A stretch of 64,000 bases of DNA from Pseudomonas argentinensis (GCF_001839655.2 NZ_CP056087.1:1054001-1118000), one strand, 5' to 3'; shown: positions 47,785 through 58,582, counted from the stretch's first letter. The notes: generated by a model from the sequence alone, not told the origin. Numbers and translations are program-made.

Positions 47785-48576
47785 TCAGCGTCCGCTGACC
47801 ACCGCGAAGGCGCCGATCACCGGCAGCCGCGCCAGGGCGCTCATCAAGGGTGCCGTCGCCCGCTCGAGGGCGGCGCTGGCGCGGTAGGCCAGGGGCGTGT
47901 AGCAGCTCCAGGCGATGCCCAGCACGCTGAGCAGCACACCGCCGACGAAGGCGTCCGCGCCCCAGTGGGCGCCGGCGACCAGGCGCGGCAGCATGCCGAT
48001 CACCGCCACCGTCCACACCAGCAGGCGGCGCCAGCCGTTGACGAAGAAGCTGCAGAACATCGCCCAGATCATCAGCACCGAGGCGTGGTCGCCGGGGAAG
48101 CTGCGGCTGGCGCTGTCCTTGAGGTCCCAGCGCTCTTCCCAGGCCGGGAACATCTCGGTCAGCCGTGCACTGCCTTCGATCTGTAACGAGGGGCTCGCAT
48201 GCTGCCAGCCCATGTATTCGACCAGGTCGGAAAAGCCCACGCGCATCAGCAGCATGACGATCAGCGCCAGCAGAAACGCATAGAGCCCGATGCGCACCTG
48301 GCTGGCCGGAAAGATCAGCCCGGCGCGCAGCATGATCGCCAGCATCACCATACCGACGCCGGCATCCACCGGGCGCATGCTGCCGATGGCCCAGATATGC
48401 GCCCACAGGCCAGCGGCGTGCACCGGGTCGTTGAGCAGGTGGAACAGCCACAGGTCGAACTGATTCCAGTACAGGCGGGTGACCGGCCACAGCCAACTGG
48501 CGAACAGCAGGCCGATGAGCAGGTGGCTGATGAACAGGGCGCGTGGGCGCCATTGGGCACTGAGAGCGGGATGCAT
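47785..48576 (-). CDS. PAP2-family membrane phosphatase
   Basis: This 263-residue protein has about five to six membrane segments and the PAP2 signatures DSASRSFPGDHASVL (domain 2, PGDH in place of PSGH) and PRLVAGAHWGADAFVGG (R-x5-H-x3-D). It probably acts on a lipid phosphate or pyrophosphate at the periplasmic face; the substrate is not known. The start MHPALSAQWRPRALF is chosen as the family-like N-terminus; a longer frame adds 64 unlike residues. It is divergent from hslO. Confidence 0.83.
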   Translation of the reverse strand: MHPALSAQWRPRALFISHLLIGLLFASWLWPVTRLYWNQFDLWLFHLLNDPVHAAGLWAHIWAIGSMRPVDAGVGMVMLAIMLRAGLIFPASQVRIGLYAFLLALIVMLLMRVGFSDLVEYMGWQHASPSLQIEGSARLTEMFPAWEERWDLKDSASRSFPGDHASVLMIWAMFCSFFVNGWRRLLVWTVAVIGMLPRLVAGAHWGADAFVGGVLLSVLGIAWSCYTPLAYRASAALERATAPLMSALARLPVIGAFAVVSGR

Positions 48577-48694
48577 GATGGCGGCTCGAAGAAAACCGCC
48601 GATTCTAGGCAGGCAGCGAGCCCGGCTGGCCCCTATCGGCGCTTCGTTCAGTCGGCGTTCAGCTGCTGCACGCCAGCCGTTCTTCGCCTGCGGC

Positions 48695-48723
48695 TTGGTC
48701 GGCGCCGCGTTTGCGCCTAAAAT
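48695..48723 (+). promoter_or_regulatory. hslO promoter
   Basis: TTGGTC-N17-TAAAAT lies 66 bp upstream of the hslO ATG in the 212-bp divergent region with the PAP2 gene. A good -10 and a fair -35. Confidence 0.6.
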
Positions 48724-48788
48724 TGCCGGCCCCCAGTCCAGTGGGTGCGCCCCTGGCCTGTCTAGCATCCCTCAGCAGGCGACCCGTT

Positions 48789-49676
48789 ATGTCCGACTTC
48801 ACCCAACGCTTTATTTTCGACGACACCGATGTGCGCGGTGAACTGGTGGGGCTGTCCGGCAGCTATCAGCAGGTGCTGGCCAAGCACGATTATCCGCGCC
48901 CGGTGGCGCAACTGCTCGGTGAGCTGCTGGCCGCTGCCTCGCTGCTGGTCGGTACCCTGAAGTTCGATGGCCTGCTGGTGCTGCAGGTGCGCTCCGAAGG
49001 CCCGGTGCCGTTGTTGATGGTGGAGTGCTCCAGCGACGGTGACGTGCGGGGCATCGCCCGTTACGACGCCGAGCGCATCGCCGAGGGTGACGGCCTGCGT
49101 CAGCTGATGCCCGAGGGCGTGCTGGCGATGACCGTCGATCCCAAGCAGGGCCAGCGTTACCAGGGCATCGTGTCGCTGGACGGCGCCACCCTGGCCGACT
49201 CTCTGACCAACTATTTCGCCACCTCCGAGCAGTTGGCCACGCGTTTCTGGCTGTGCGCCGACGGCCTGCGCGCCCGCGGCCTGCTGCTCCAGCAACTGCC
49301 ACCCGATCGCCTGACCGACGACGAGGAGCGCGCCGCCAGCTGGGAGCATCTGGTGACCCTCGCCGACACCCTGCAGAACGAGGAATTGCTGGGCCTGGAC
49401 AACGAGACCCTGTTGCACCGCCTGTACCATCAGGAGACGGTTCGCCTGTTCGAGCCGCGTGGCATTCGCTTCCGTTGTAGTTGCTCGCGTGAACGCTCGG
49501 CCAAAGCGCTGGTCAGTTTAGGGCGGCCCGATGCCGAGCTGCTGCTCAGCGAGCATCACGGCCGCGTGGAAATCGACTGTCAGTTCTGCAACGAACGCTA
49601 CGGCTTCGATGCCGCCGACATCGCTCAGCTGTTCGCTGGCGGAGGCAGTCAGCAGCCCTCCGACACCCGTCACTGA
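48789..49676 (+). CDS. hslO: redox-regulated chaperone Hsp33 (HslO)
   Basis: Hsp33 is a cytoplasmic holdase activated by oxidative unfolding. The 295-residue protein carries the zinc-binding redox switch [12 protein letters not shown] and [10 protein letters not shown] (C-x-C ... C-x2-C). The N-terminal domain has [11 protein letters not shown]. The start [17 protein letters not shown] is the family start. Pairing with hslR and pckA nearby matches the P. aeruginosa order. Confidence 0.96.
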   Translation: MSDFTQRFIFDDTDVRGELVGLSGSYQQVLAKHDYPRPVAQLLGELLAAASLLVGTLKFDGLLVLQVRSEGPVPLLMVECSSDGDVRGIARYDAERIAEGDGLRQLMPEGVLAMTVDPKQGQRYQGIVSLDGATLADSLTNYFATSEQLATRFWLCADGLRARGLLLQQLPPDRLTDDEERAASWEHLVTLADTLQNEELLGLDNETLLHRLYHQETVRLFEPRGIRFRCSCSRERSAKALVSLGRPDAELLLSEHHGRVEIDCQFCNERYGFDAADIAQLFAGGGSQQPSDTRH

Positions 49677-49738
49677 GGGCTGCCAGCAACGCGCAGGCTG
49701 TTCTGATTGGGGGCTGCACCCGCGGCCCGCTTTTCTGG

Positions 49739-49744
49739 CATAAT
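49739..49744 (+). promoter_or_regulatory. pckA -10 box
   Basis: CATAAT about 85 bp before the pckA start is the best -10 in the gap. No clear -35 is visible at 17 bp, so an activator may be needed. Confidence 0.4.
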
Positions 49745-49761
49745 CCGCGCACTTTTTTAGC

Positions 49762-49788
49762 TGTAGTCCTGCTCTTTGCATGACTACA
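49762..49788 (+). promoter_or_regulatory. inverted repeat in the pckA leader
   Basis: TGTAGTC-N13-GACTACA is a perfect 7-bp inverted repeat downstream of the -10 box. It could be an operator straddling the start of transcription or an RNA hairpin. Confidence 0.45.
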
Positions 49789-49802
49789 AACGTTTGGAAG
49801 AC

Positions 49803-49818
49803 TCGGCCGTTCGGCCGA
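49803..49818 (+). promoter_or_regulatory. hairpin at the pckA ribosome binding site
   Basis: TCGGCCG-TT-CGGCCGA is a perfect palindrome 11 bases upstream of the pckA ATG, directly before GGGGAC. As RNA it would restrict ribosome loading or stabilise the 5' end. Confidence 0.5.
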
Positions 49819-49829
49819 CGGGGACTCAC

Positions 49830-51371
49830 ATGACGCAAGCCAACAACGCTGTGTACACCGACATCAGCACTGCCCAACTGGTCGAAGAAGCCCTTCGTCG
49901 CGGTGAAGGCGAACTGGCGTCCACCGGTGCTCTGGTTGTACGCACCGGCCACCGTACCGGGCGTTCTCCGGTCGACCGCTTCATCGTCGACGAGCCGAGC
50001 ACTTCGGCCGACATCGGCTGGGGCCCGATCAACCGCAAGTTTCCAGCCGACAAGTTCGATGCGCTGTGGGAGCGCGTCCAGGCGTTCTCCGATGCCCAGG
50101 ACAGCTTCGTTTCCCACGTTCATGTAGGTTCCGCCGAAGCTCACTACCTGCCCGTCAAGATGACCACTGCCACCGCCTGGCAGAACCTCTTCGGCCGTCA
50201 GCTGTTCATCGAGCCGAGCCAGTACAACCCGTCCGGCAAGCAGGAGTGGCAGGTTCTCAACGTCGCCAACTTCGAATGCGTGCCTGAGCGCGACGGCACC
50301 AACTCCGACGGCTGCGTGATCATCAACTTCGCCCAGAAGAAGGTGCTGATCGCCGGCATGCGTTACGCCGGTGAGATGAAGAAAGCCATGTTCAGCGTGC
50401 AGAACTTCCTGCTGCCGGCCGCCGACGTGCTGCCGATGCACTGCGCCGCCAACATCGGCGAAGAAGGCGACGTGACCCTGTTCTTCGGCCTGTCCGGTAC
50501 CGGCAAGACCACCCTGTCCGCCGATGAAAGCCGTTACCTGATCGGTGACGACGAGCACGGCTGGGGCGAGGGCGTGGTGTTCAACATCGAGGGCGGTTGC
50601 TATGCCAAGTGCATCGACCTGTCCGAGAAGAACGAGCCGGTGATCTGGAAGGCCATCAAGTTCGGCACCGTGCTGGAAAACGTGGTGCTCGACGAGCAGC
50701 GCAAGCCGGATTACACCGACGACAGCCTGACCCAGAACAGCCGCGCCGCCTACCCGCTGGAGTTCGTCGAGAAGCGCAGCGAGAAGAACCTCGGTGGCGA
50801 GCCGAATGCGGTGATCTTCCTGACCTGCGACCTGACCGGCGTACTGCCGCCGGTGTCGATCCTCAACAACGAGCAGGCCGCCTACCACTTCCTGTCCGGC
50901 TACACCGCCCTGGTCGGTTCCACCGAAATGGGTTCGGGCAGCGGCATCAAGTCGACCTTCTCCACCTGCTTCGGCGCGCCGTTCTTCCCGCGTCCGGCCG
51001 GTGTCTACGCCGAGCTGCTGATCAAGCGCATCCAGGCCTTCGGCTCCAAGGTCTACCTGGTCAACACCGGCTGGACCGGGGGTGGCTACGGCGTCGGCAA
51101 GCGTTTCAACATCCCGACCACCCGTGGCGTCATCGCCGCGATCCAGAGCGGTGCGCTGATCGGCGCCGAGACCGAGCACCTGCCAATCATCAACCTGGAT
51201 GTACCGAAGTCGGTACCGGGCGTCGAGACCAACCTGCTCAACCCACGCAACACCTGGGCTGACCAGAGCGCCTACGACGAGGCCGCCAAAGGCCTGGCCA
51301 AGCTGTTCATCGACAACTTCACCAAGTTCGAAGTGAGCGATGCCATCAAGAGCGCCGGCCCGCAGCTGTAA
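49830..51371 (+). CDS. pckA: phosphoenolpyruvate carboxykinase (ATP) PckA
   Basis: PckA makes PEP from oxaloacetate and ATP, the entry to gluconeogenesis from organic acids and aromatic-derived succinate. The 513-residue protein has the kinase-1 loop [16 protein letters not shown], metal site [18 protein letters not shown] and [14 protein letters not shown]. The start [14 protein letters not shown] fits the family; an upstream ATG at 49776 would add 18 residues and translate both arms of the leader hairpin. Followed by a strong terminator. Confidence 0.97.
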   Translation: MTQANNAVYTDISTAQLVEEALRRGEGELASTGALVVRTGHRTGRSPVDRFIVDEPSTSADIGWGPINRKFPADKFDALWERVQAFSDAQDSFVSHVHVGSAEAHYLPVKMTTATAWQNLFGRQLFIEPSQYNPSGKQEWQVLNVANFECVPERDGTNSDGCVIINFAQKKVLIAGMRYAGEMKKAMFSVQNFLLPAADVLPMHCAANIGEEGDVTLFFGLSGTGKTTLSADESRYLIGDDEHGWGEGVVFNIEGGCYAKCIDLSEKNEPVIWKAIKFGTVLENVVLDEQRKPDYTDDSLTQNSRAAYPLEFVEKRSEKNLGGEPNAVIFLTCDLTGVLPPVSILNNEQAAYHFLSGYTALVGSTEMGSGSGIKSTFSTCFGAPFFPRPAGVYAELLIKRIQAFGSKVYLVNTGWTGGGYGVGKRFNIPTTRGVIAAIQSGALIGAETEHLPIINLDVPKSVPGVETNLLNPRNTWADQSAYDEAAKGLAKLFIDNFTKFEVSDAIKSAGPQL

Positions 51372-51388
51372 GCTGACCTGTGCTTGCT

Positions 51389-51416
51389 GACAGAGCCGCC
51401 TTCGGGCGGCTTTGTC
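51389..51416 (+). terminator. terminator after pckA
   Basis: GACAGAGCCGCC-TTCG-GGCGGCTTTGTC is a 12-bp stem (one G-U pair) capped by a stable TTCG loop. The T-run is short. Confidence 0.85.
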
Positions 51417-51524
51417 ATTTATGGTGCAACACTTCTCGCAGTCCCCGGGTGGCTGTGCGCTGTGAAATGCATGCCACACAGGTTACGGTTATTGGCCATT
51501 CAGCGGTCAACGGAGTGACAGCCC

Positions 51525-53450
51525 ATGTCCACCCTCAAACGTGTCTTCGGTTTCGATCAACTGCGCCCCGGCCAGGACGCGGTGATCAGCGCCGTGCTCG
51601 CCGGTCGTTCGGCAGCGGCGATCTTTCCCACCGGCTCGGGCAAGTCCCTGTGTTACCAGCTGCCGGCCCTGCACCTGCCCAATCTGACCCTGGTGGTGTC
51701 GCCGCTCCTGGCGTTGATGCAGGATCAGCTGGCCTTTCTGCACCGCCACGGCATCAGCGCGGCCAGCATCGATTCGGCGCAGAGCCGCGAACAGGTCAGC
51801 GAGACCATGACCAAGGCCAAGGCCGGTGAGCTGAAGATCCTGATGATCTCGGTCGAGCGCCTGAAGAACGAGCGTTTTCGCAACTTTATCAGTGAGGTGC
51901 CGATTTCCCTGCTGGTGGTCGACGAAGCCCACTGCATTTCCGAGTGGGGTCATAACTTCCGCCCGGATTACCTGAAGCTGCCGGACTACCAGCGCCAGTT
52001 CGGCATCTCTCAGGTGCTGCTGCTCACCGCCACGGCGACGCCGCCGGTGATCAAGGACATGCAGAAGAAGTTCGCCATCGCCGCCGGCGATGTGGTCACC
52101 ACCGGCTTCTACCGCCCGAACCTCAATCTGCTGGTCGAGCCGGTGGCTGGCCGCGACAAGCAGCGGCGCCTCGAGCAGTGGCTGGGCGCCAAGCAGGGCG
52201 AGCCGAGCATCGTCTACGTCACCCAGCAGAAGACCGCCGAGCAGGTCGCCGAACAACTGAGCCAGCGGGGCCTGTCCGTCAGCGCCTACCATGCCGGCAT
52301 GGGCCACGAGCTGCGCGAGGCGATCCAGCGCCGCTTCATGGCCGGTGAGCTGAGCTGCATCGTCGCCACCATCGCCTTTGGCATGGGCATCGACAAGCGT
52401 GACATCCGCAACGTGGTGCATTTCGATCTGCCCAAGTCGGTGGAAAACTACAGTCAGGAGATCGGCCGTGCCGGCCGTGATGGCGAGGCCTCCGACTGCC
52501 TGGTGCTGGCCAACCGCGACAGCCTCAACGTGCTGGAAAACTTCGTGTACGGCGACACGCCGGAGCTAAGCGGCATCGTCCGGGTGCTCGAGGAGATTCG
52601 CGGCAACAGCCAGGGCGGCCAGTGGCAAATGACCGTCAATGCGCTGAGCGATCACAGCAACATCCGCGCGCTGCCGCTCAAGACCCTGCTGGTGCAGCTG
52701 GAGCTGCGCGGCATCATCGCGCCGCGCTACGCCTATTTCGCCGAGTACCGCTTCAAGTACCTGGTCGAGCCGGAAGCGCTGCTGGCGCGCTTCGAGGGTG
52801 AGCGGCGGCAGTTCCTCGAGGCCATCTTCAATGCTTCCACCCGGGCCCGCACCTGGTGCACCGTGGATTTCGACGCGCTCTACAGCGGGCATCAGGCGCC
52901 GCGCGCCCGGGTGGTCAAGGCGCTGGACTACCTGCAGGAGCGCGGTTGGATCGAGCTGGAAAGCAAGCAGATGACCGACGTCTACACCGTGCTGCAGGCG
53001 GACTTCGACGCGCAAGCGCTGGCCGGCGAGCTGCACGCCTATTTCGTCGCCCAGGAGGGCAGCGAGATCCGCCGTATCCAGGCCATGCTCGCGTTGTTCG
53101 CCGGTGAGCAGTGCCTGAGTCATCGCCTGGCCCGCTATTTTGGCGACGAGCAGGCGCCCCAGCAATGCGGACACTGCTCGGTGTGCCGCGGCCAGATCGC
53201 CCAGTTGCCCGAACCGCCGGCGCTGCCGCCCCTGGCGGAGCACGACCGCAATGCCTTGTGCACGCCATTCATCGCCGCCCACCAAGCTGCACGAGGCGGC
53301 GAATGGCCCGGTAACGAATGCCTGGCACGCTTTCTCTGCGGCCTCGGCTCGCCACTGTTCACCCGCCTCAAGGCGCGGCAGATCAAGGGTTTCGCTGCGC
53401 TGGAGGATTATCCCTACGGCGAGATTCGTGCCTGGCTGGGCAACGCCTGA
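51525..53450 (+). CDS. RecQ-family ATP-dependent DNA helicase
   Basis: This 641-residue superfamily-2 helicase unwinds DNA 3' to 5'. Motifs in order: FPTGSGKSLCYQLPAL (I), VSPLLALMQDQ (Ia), VVDEAHCISEWGHNFRP (II and aromatic loop), TATATPPV (III), YHAGMGHELR, TIAFGMGIDKRDIR and QEIGRAGRDG (VI). A C-terminal zinc-binding cluster is suggested by GEQCLSHRLARYFGDE followed by CGHCSVC. It differs from E. coli RecQ in the C-terminal part; an HRDC domain is not obvious, so recQ is not assigned as a symbol. Confidence 0.9.
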   Translation: MSTLKRVFGFDQLRPGQDAVISAVLAGRSAAAIFPTGSGKSLCYQLPALHLPNLTLVVSPLLALMQDQLAFLHRHGISAASIDSAQSREQVSETMTKAKAGELKILMISVERLKNERFRNFISEVPISLLVVDEAHCISEWGHNFRPDYLKLPDYQRQFGISQVLLLTATATPPVIKDMQKKFAIAAGDVVTTGFYRPNLNLLVEPVAGRDKQRRLEQWLGAKQGEPSIVYVTQQKTAEQVAEQLSQRGLSVSAYHAGMGHELREAIQRRFMAGELSCIVATIAFGMGIDKRDIRNVVHFDLPKSVENYSQEIGRAGRDGEASDCLVLANRDSLNVLENFVYGDTPELSGIVRVLEEIRGNSQGGQWQMTVNALSDHSNIRALPLKTLLVQLELRGIIAPRYAYFAEYRFKYLVEPEALLARFEGERRQFLEAIFNASTRARTWCTVDFDALYSGHQAPRARVVKALDYLQERGWIELESKQMTDVYTVLQADFDAQALAGELHAYFVAQEGSEIRRIQAMLALFAGEQCLSHRLARYFGDEQAPQQCGHCSVCRGQIAQLPEPPALPPLAEHDRNALCTPFIAAHQAARGGEWPGNECLARFLCGLGSPLFTRLKARQIKGFAALEDYPYGEIRAWLGNA

Positions 53451-53520
53451 CGGGGCGCGACTGAGGTAGGCGTCGCGCAGTGGGCCATACTGCACGGTTT
53501 CGAGCCCCGGAACCCACGCC

Positions 53521-54843
53521 ATGACCCTTTCCCTGCCCCAGCGCCTGGCCCGCGCCCTTAATGCGCAGCCCGGCGAGCTGATCGCCGCCCTGGCCGGTTT
53601 CGCGTTGTTCTTCTGCCTGTTCAGCGGCTACTTCATGCTGCGGCCGATTCGCGAGTCGATGGGCATCCAGGCCGGGGTGGATAACCTGCAATGGCTGTTC
53701 ACCGCGACCTTCGTGGTCATGCTGCTGGCGGTGCCGCTGTTCGCCTGGCTCAATTCGCGGGTGCCGCGCATCCGGTTCATCGACTGGGTCTACGGCTTCT
53801 TCTGCCTCAACCTGCTGGGCTTCGCCCTGGCGTTCAGCCTGATGGCCGACAGCCTGTGGTTGGCGCGGACGTTCTACGTGTGGATTTCGGTCTACAACCT
53901 GTTCGTGGTGTCGGTGGCCTGGAGCCTGATGGCCGATGTATTCGACGCTCCCCAGGCCAAGCGGCTGTTCGCCTTTATCGCCGCGGGCGCCAGCGTCGGT
54001 GGGCTGACCGGCCCGGCGCTGAGCGCGTTGCTGGTCGGCAGCATCGGTGCCAGCGGCCTGGCGCTGTTGGCGGCGCTGTTGCTGGCCGCTGCCCTGGCGC
54101 TCAAGCATTACCTGATGCTCTGGCGAGAGCGGGCCGGTGCCGGGCGACCGGGGGCCAGCCTGACGGAGAGTCCACGACGCCCGGTGGCGGGCAATCCGTT
54201 CAGCGGCATGACCCGGGTATTCACCTCGTCCTACCTGCTGGGCATCTGCGCCTTCGTCATCCTGCTCGCCACGGTCACCACCTTTCTGTATTTCGAGCAG
54301 GCACGGCTGGTGGCCGAGCTGTTCCCTGATCGCGACGAACAGGTACGGGTATTCGGGCTGATCGATTTCGTGGTGCAGGCCGGCGCGCTGCTGGCCCAGC
54401 TGTTCATCACCGGTCGTGTGGCTCAGCGCCTCGGCGTGCGCAGCCTGCTGGCAGCGGTGCCGATGCTGATGGGCGTGGGCTTTCTGGCCCTGGCCCTGGC
54501 GCCGACCTTCGCGGTGCTGGCCGGCTTGATGATCGTGCGGCGCATCGGCGAATACGCCTTCGTGCGGCCGGGCCGGGAGATGCTCTTCGCGCCGCTGGAT
54601 GCCGAGAGCAAGTACAAGGCCAAGAACTTCATCGACACCGTGGTCTACCGCGGCGGTGATGCGCTCAGCGGCTGGGCCAAGAGCCTGATCGACCTGCTTG
54701 GCTACGGCGTGGCATTGATCGCGGTGGTCGGGGCACTCTGCGCGGCGCTCTGGGGGCTGTTGGGCTGGTACCTGGGCGGCCGGGCGGATAGGGGCGAAAC
54801 CGGTACACCGGTGGCCGAGCGCGAGGTGCCGGTCAGGCGCTGA
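53521..54843 (+). CDS. ATP/ADP-translocase-like MFS transporter
   Basis: This 440-residue protein has about 12 membrane segments and resembles MFS proteins related to the Tlc nucleotide-translocase family, with FSGYFMLRPIRESMGIQAG at helix 1, SVAWSLMADVFDAPQAKRLFAFIAAGASVGG and FLYFEQARLVAELFPDRDEQV. In free-living bacteria these are of unknown substrate; nucleotide exchange should not be assumed. Its 3' end overlaps the convergent LysR gene by 11 bp. Confidence 0.78.
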   Translation: MTLSLPQRLARALNAQPGELIAALAGFALFFCLFSGYFMLRPIRESMGIQAGVDNLQWLFTATFVVMLLAVPLFAWLNSRVPRIRFIDWVYGFFCLNLLGFALAFSLMADSLWLARTFYVWISVYNLFVVSVAWSLMADVFDAPQAKRLFAFIAAGASVGGLTGPALSALLVGSIGASGLALLAALLLAAALALKHYLMLWRERAGAGRPGASLTESPRRPVAGNPFSGMTRVFTSSYLLGICAFVILLATVTTFLYFEQARLVAELFPDRDEQVRVFGLIDFVVQAGALLAQLFITGRVAQRLGVRSLLAAVPMLMGVGFLALALAPTFAVLAGLMIVRRIGEYAFVRPGREMLFAPLDAESKYKAKNFIDTVVYRGGDALSGWAKSLIDLLGYGVALIAVVGALCAALWGLLGWYLGGRADRGETGTPVAEREVPVRR

Positions 54844-55717
54844 TCAGCGTGCGCGCCTCGCTGAAGCAGGCTTCGGCCAGGGGCGAGCGAGGCGCGCCGC
54901 GGCGCATGATCAGGCCCAGCGGCGCCAGGGTGTGGGCGTCCTCGATGGGCGTGAGGATCAGCTCGTTGGTGAACTCGGCCAGGCCGTTGCGCAGCGGCAT
55001 GATCGAACAGCACAGCCCGGCGCTGACCGCCTGCAGCAGCTGGTGAACGGCATCGGTTTCCAGCTTGGGCAGGGGCGTCAGGCCCCGAGAGCGGAAGCTG
55101 TGGTCGATCGACTGGCGAAAGTGCATGCCGGCCGACAGCAGGCCCAGGGGCAGGTCGATCAGGCTTTCCCAGCGCAGGGTGGTTTCGCTGAACTGGAAAT
55201 GCCTGCGGTCGTACAGCAGGCCCATGCGCGTGGCGGCCAGTTCCAGGCTGTCGAAATGTTCGCGGTCCAGGCGATCCAGGTAGGACAGGCCTAGGTCCAA
55301 CTGGTTGCTGCCCAGGCGCTCGAGAATCTGGTCGCTGCTCAGGGCGAACAGCTGAAAGCGCAGCCCCGGGTGCTGCTCGGCGAACAGGCGCACCAGCTCC
55401 ATCGGGTCGAAGCCGGACAGCGGCACCACGCCCAGGCGCAGGGTGCCAACCAGTTGGCCGCGGCAGGCGGCGGCCTCGGCGTACAGGCCGTCGTGGGCGG
55501 CCATCAGGCTGCGTGCCCAGGCCAGCACGCGCTCGCCTTCGGCGGTAAAGCCTTCGAAGCGCTGACCGCGGCGTACCAGTTCCAGACCCAGCTCGTTTTC
55601 CAGGTTGCGCAGGCGCATCGACAGCGTCGGCTGGGTGACGTGGCAGCGCGCCGCGGCCTGGCCGAAATGGCGGGTTTCGTCGAGGGCGATCAGAAACTTG
55701 AGCTGCTTGATATCCAT
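54833..55717 (-). CDS. LysR-family transcriptional regulator
   Basis: This 294-residue LysR regulator has an N-terminal helix-turn-helix (MDIKQLKFLIALDETRHFGQAAARCHVTQPTLSMRLRNLENELG) and a periplasmic-binding-like effector domain beginning near residue 90 (GTLRLGVVPLSGFDPMELV). The effector and targets are unknown. It lies 78 bp downstream of retS on the same strand and overlaps the transporter tail-to-tail, so neither neighbour is a clear divergent target. Confidence 0.88.
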   Translation of the reverse strand: MDIKQLKFLIALDETRHFGQAAARCHVTQPTLSMRLRNLENELGLELVRRGQRFEGFTAEGERVLAWARSLMAAHDGLYAEAAACRGQLVGTLRLGVVPLSGFDPMELVRLFAEQHPGLRFQLFALSSDQILERLGSNQLDLGLSYLDRLDREHFDSLELAATRMGLLYDRRHFQFSETTLRWESLIDLPLGLLSAGMHFRQSIDHSFRSRGLTPLPKLETDAVHQLLQAVSAGLCCSIMPLRNGLAEFTNELILTPIEDAHTLAPLGLIMRRGAPRSPLAEACFSEARTLISA

Positions 55718-55795
55718 GGGCGCTCTATCCGGGGAGTGGGCGGTGCCGGGGCGGCGCGGCCGTGCGTGAAAGGTCGACGGAGCCTGGCAGCGGCA

Positions 55796-58582
55796 TCAGG
55801 AGACGACGGTATCGTCCTGGGCCTGGGTATGGCGCTCGGCCACCCAATATTCGATCAGGTCGCGCAGCTGCGAGAGCTCCACCGGCTTGGCCATGTGGCC
55901 GTCCATGCCGGCCTGGCGGGCGCGCTCCTTGTGTTCGCTGAGAATGTGCGCAGTCAGTGCGACCACCGGCGTACGCGGGCGGCGCTCGGCGATCTCCCAG
56001 GCACGCAGCTGCTCGGTGGCGGAAAAGCCGTCCATCACCGGCATCTCGCAATCCATCAGCACCAGGTCGTAGCGCTGGGCCTTCATGGCGTTCAGGGCTT
56101 CCTCGCCATTGCTCGCCGTATCGGGCTGCAGGTTGAGCTTGCCGAGCATGCCGCGGATCACCTTGGTGGAGATGCTGTTGTCCTCGGCCACCAGAATGCG
56201 GAAGTCCTCGGGCACCTCCAGGGTCGCCGGGCTGGCCTGGGCGGGGGCGTCCGGGCCGCGCTGGCGCTGGGCGAGCTCGTCGGCCAGGGTGGCCTTGAGG
56301 GTGTAGCCGGCCACCGGCTTGGCGAGGATGCGCTTGATGCCGGCGTTGCGCGCGATGATCTTGCTCGGGGCATGGCTGATGCCGGTGAGCATGATGATCA
56401 GGATGTCGTTGTTGAGGCTCGGGTCTTCCTTGATCTTGGCGGCCAGCTGCATGCCGCTCATGCCCGGCATGTCCTGATCGAGCAGCACCACGTCGAAGTA
56501 TTCGCGCATGTGCGCCCGGGTGCGCAGCAGCGCCAGCGCCTCCTTGCCCGAGGGTACGCTGCTGACGTTCATGCCCCAGGCGTTGCATTGCTGCAGTAGC
56601 ACCTTGCGGCAGGTGTCGTTGTCGTCCACCACCAAGAGGCGGGTGCCTTGCAGGGTGCCATCGATATCGGTGCTCGGCTGCTGCAGGCGGGCGTCGTCCA
56701 GGGGCAGGGTCAGCCACAGGGTGGAGCCCTGGGTGCCGCCGCTCTGGATACCGAATTCGCCGCCCATCAGCAGAATCAGCTGGCGGGCGATGATCAGCCC
56801 CAGGCGGCTGCCCAGGCGGGTGGCCGAGAGGAAGTCGCGGCTCTGCAGCTCGGTGTTGAGCAGTGCGTCGCGCTCGCTGGCATTGAGCGGGTGGCCGCTG
56901 TCCTGCACGGCGAAGCGCAGGCGCGGCTGCTCGCCGCTGGTGTCGAGGGCGACCACCAGCAGGATCTCGCCCTCGCTGGTCTGCTTGAAGGCATTGTCGA
57001 GCAGGCTGAGCAGGATCTGCCGCAGGCGCGTCGGGTCGCCACTGACGATGCGCGGCACCTGGGGCTGGATGAAGCTGATCAGCTCGATCTTCTGCAGCTC
57101 GGCCTTGGCGCGGAAGATGTCCAGGCAGTCCTCGGTCAGGGCGTTGAGGTCGAACTGCACGTCGTCCAGCTCGATCTGCCCGGACTCCAGCTTGGAAATG
57201 TCGAGAATCTCGTTGATCAGGTTGAGCAGCTCGTTACCCGAGCTGTGGATGGTCTGCACGTAATCGCGCTGCTTGGCCGACAGCGGCGTGCCGAGCAGCA
57301 GCTCGGTCATGCCCAGCACGCCGTTCATGGGGGTGCGGATCTCATGGCTGATCTTGGCCAGGAATTCGGCCTTGGCCCTGAGCTCGGCGTCGGTGGCGAC
57401 CAGAGCGGTGCGCGCCCGCGACGCGGCGCGTTGCAGCTGGCGCTGGTGTTCGGCCAGGGCGGCGCTGAGCACCACGCCGCTCAGCGTGGCGATGGTGAAC
57501 ACGCCGATCACCAGCCAGCCCGGGTCGAGCTGGTCGAAGCCGAACAGGATCGGAATGAACAGGCCGAAGCCGACGTTGAACACCACCATGGCGACGACCA
57601 GCAGGCGCGCCGACTGGTAGCCGTTGTGCCAGTGCACGCCGCTGACCAGCAGCACCGCCAGGGTGCCCAGGAACACCAGCAGGTAGACCACCGCGCTGTA
57701 CCAGAGCAGCCCGGTGATGAGGATGGTCAGGCCCAGCAGTGCCGTTACCAGGGCGTGCCCCTGCAGGATCAGATTGAGCTTGCTGCGCTGCATCGGCGTG
57801 TTGCGGAAGAAGCCGAGCACGAACGCCGACAGGCAGAACGCGGCGAGCAGCGCACTGGTGTCGGCGATCAGCGACTGGTTGTAGCCCAGTTGCGGCACCC
57901 AGGCCGCCAGCAGGCCGAGGTTGGCGGCTGCGCACACCGCCAGCCCGGCATGCAGCCCGGCCAGCCACAGGCTGCATGCCGAGCGGATGTAGGCGAAGCG
58001 GATCAGGTTGTAGACCACCACCAGCAACAGCGCGCCGAGCAGGGCACCGAACAGGTAGGCCGGCTTTTCCAGGCTGACCAGCTCGGCCTCGTCGATGACC
58101 TTGAACCAGGCCATCAGCGGGTGGTTGGAGGTCATCCGCACATAGACTTCCCGGGCCTGCCCGTCGTTGGGCAGCGACATCAGGTAGGCCCGCGAGGGCA
58201 GCGGCCGCGAGCTCATGGGCATCGATTCGCCGCTGTGCACGGTCTGTTCGATCAGCGACCCGTTGAGCAGGTAATAGTCGAGAAACTGCACCCGTGGGGC
58301 GAACAGCCATAGCCAGTAGGGGGCCTGGTGCTCGGGCACGTCGAAGCGCAGCCACACGGCTTTTTCACTGGGCGGGTAGGTGAAGGCGAGGTCGTCGAGG
58401 GGCAGGAATTGATTGCGCCGGCTGCGCACCTCGTCCAGGTCCAGCCGGGCGCTGTCGTCGACGAACACCGACCAGCCGGTGGCATAGGGAGCGACCACAC
58501 GCGGCGCCGCCGTGCTCGACAGGCAGACGCCGGCCAGCAGCAGGCTGACGAGTAGACCTATGGCGATCCTGAGCCGTCGCAC
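55796..58582 (-). CDS. retS: hybrid sensor kinase RetS
   Basis: RetS opposes GacS, lowering RsmY/RsmZ and thereby favouring type III secretion and motility over biofilm and type VI secretion. The 928-residue protein has a signal/anchor, a periplasmic 7TMR-DISMED2 sugar-binding-like domain (about 30-170), seven membrane segments (about 185-385), a histidine kinase core ([20 protein letters not shown]) and two receivers ([14 protein letters not shown] and [14 protein letters not shown]). This order is diagnostic. Length is close to the P. aeruginosa protein (942). It lies beside purD as PA4856 does. Confidence 0.95.
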   Translation of the reverse strand: MRRLRIAIGLLVSLLLAGVCLSSTAAPRVVAPYATGWSVFVDDSARLDLDEVRSRRNQFLPLDDLAFTYPPSEKAVWLRFDVPEHQAPYWLWLFAPRVQFLDYYLLNGSLIEQTVHSGESMPMSSRPLPSRAYLMSLPNDGQAREVYVRMTSNHPLMAWFKVIDEAELVSLEKPAYLFGALLGALLLVVVYNLIRFAYIRSACSLWLAGLHAGLAVCAAANLGLLAAWVPQLGYNQSLIADTSALLAAFCLSAFVLGFFRNTPMQRSKLNLILQGHALVTALLGLTILITGLLWYSAVVYLLVFLGTLAVLLVSGVHWHNGYQSARLLVVAMVVFNVGFGLFIPILFGFDQLDPGWLVIGVFTIATLSGVVLSAALAEHQRQLQRAASRARTALVATDAELRAKAEFLAKISHEIRTPMNGVLGMTELLLGTPLSAKQRDYVQTIHSSGNELLNLINEILDISKLESGQIELDDVQFDLNALTEDCLDIFRAKAELQKIELISFIQPQVPRIVSGDPTRLRQILLSLLDNAFKQTSEGEILLVVALDTSGEQPRLRFAVQDSGHPLNASERDALLNTELQSRDFLSATRLGSRLGLIIARQLILLMGGEFGIQSGGTQGSTLWLTLPLDDARLQQPSTDIDGTLQGTRLLVVDDNDTCRKVLLQQCNAWGMNVSSVPSGKEALALLRTRAHMREYFDVVLLDQDMPGMSGMQLAAKIKEDPSLNNDILIIMLTGISHAPSKIIARNAGIKRILAKPVAGYTLKATLADELAQRQRGPDAPAQASPATLEVPEDFRILVAEDNSISTKVIRGMLGKLNLQPDTASNGEEALNAMKAQRYDLVLMDCEMPVMDGFSATEQLRAWEIAERRPRTPVVALTAHILSEHKERARQAGMDGHMAKPVELSQLRDLIEYWVAERHTQAQDDTVVS

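Noticed and set aside
53521..54843. Nucleotide (ATP/ADP) exchanger in the energy-parasite sense
   Set aside because: Only overall resemblance to the family is visible; key substrate residues could not be verified, so the call is kept general.
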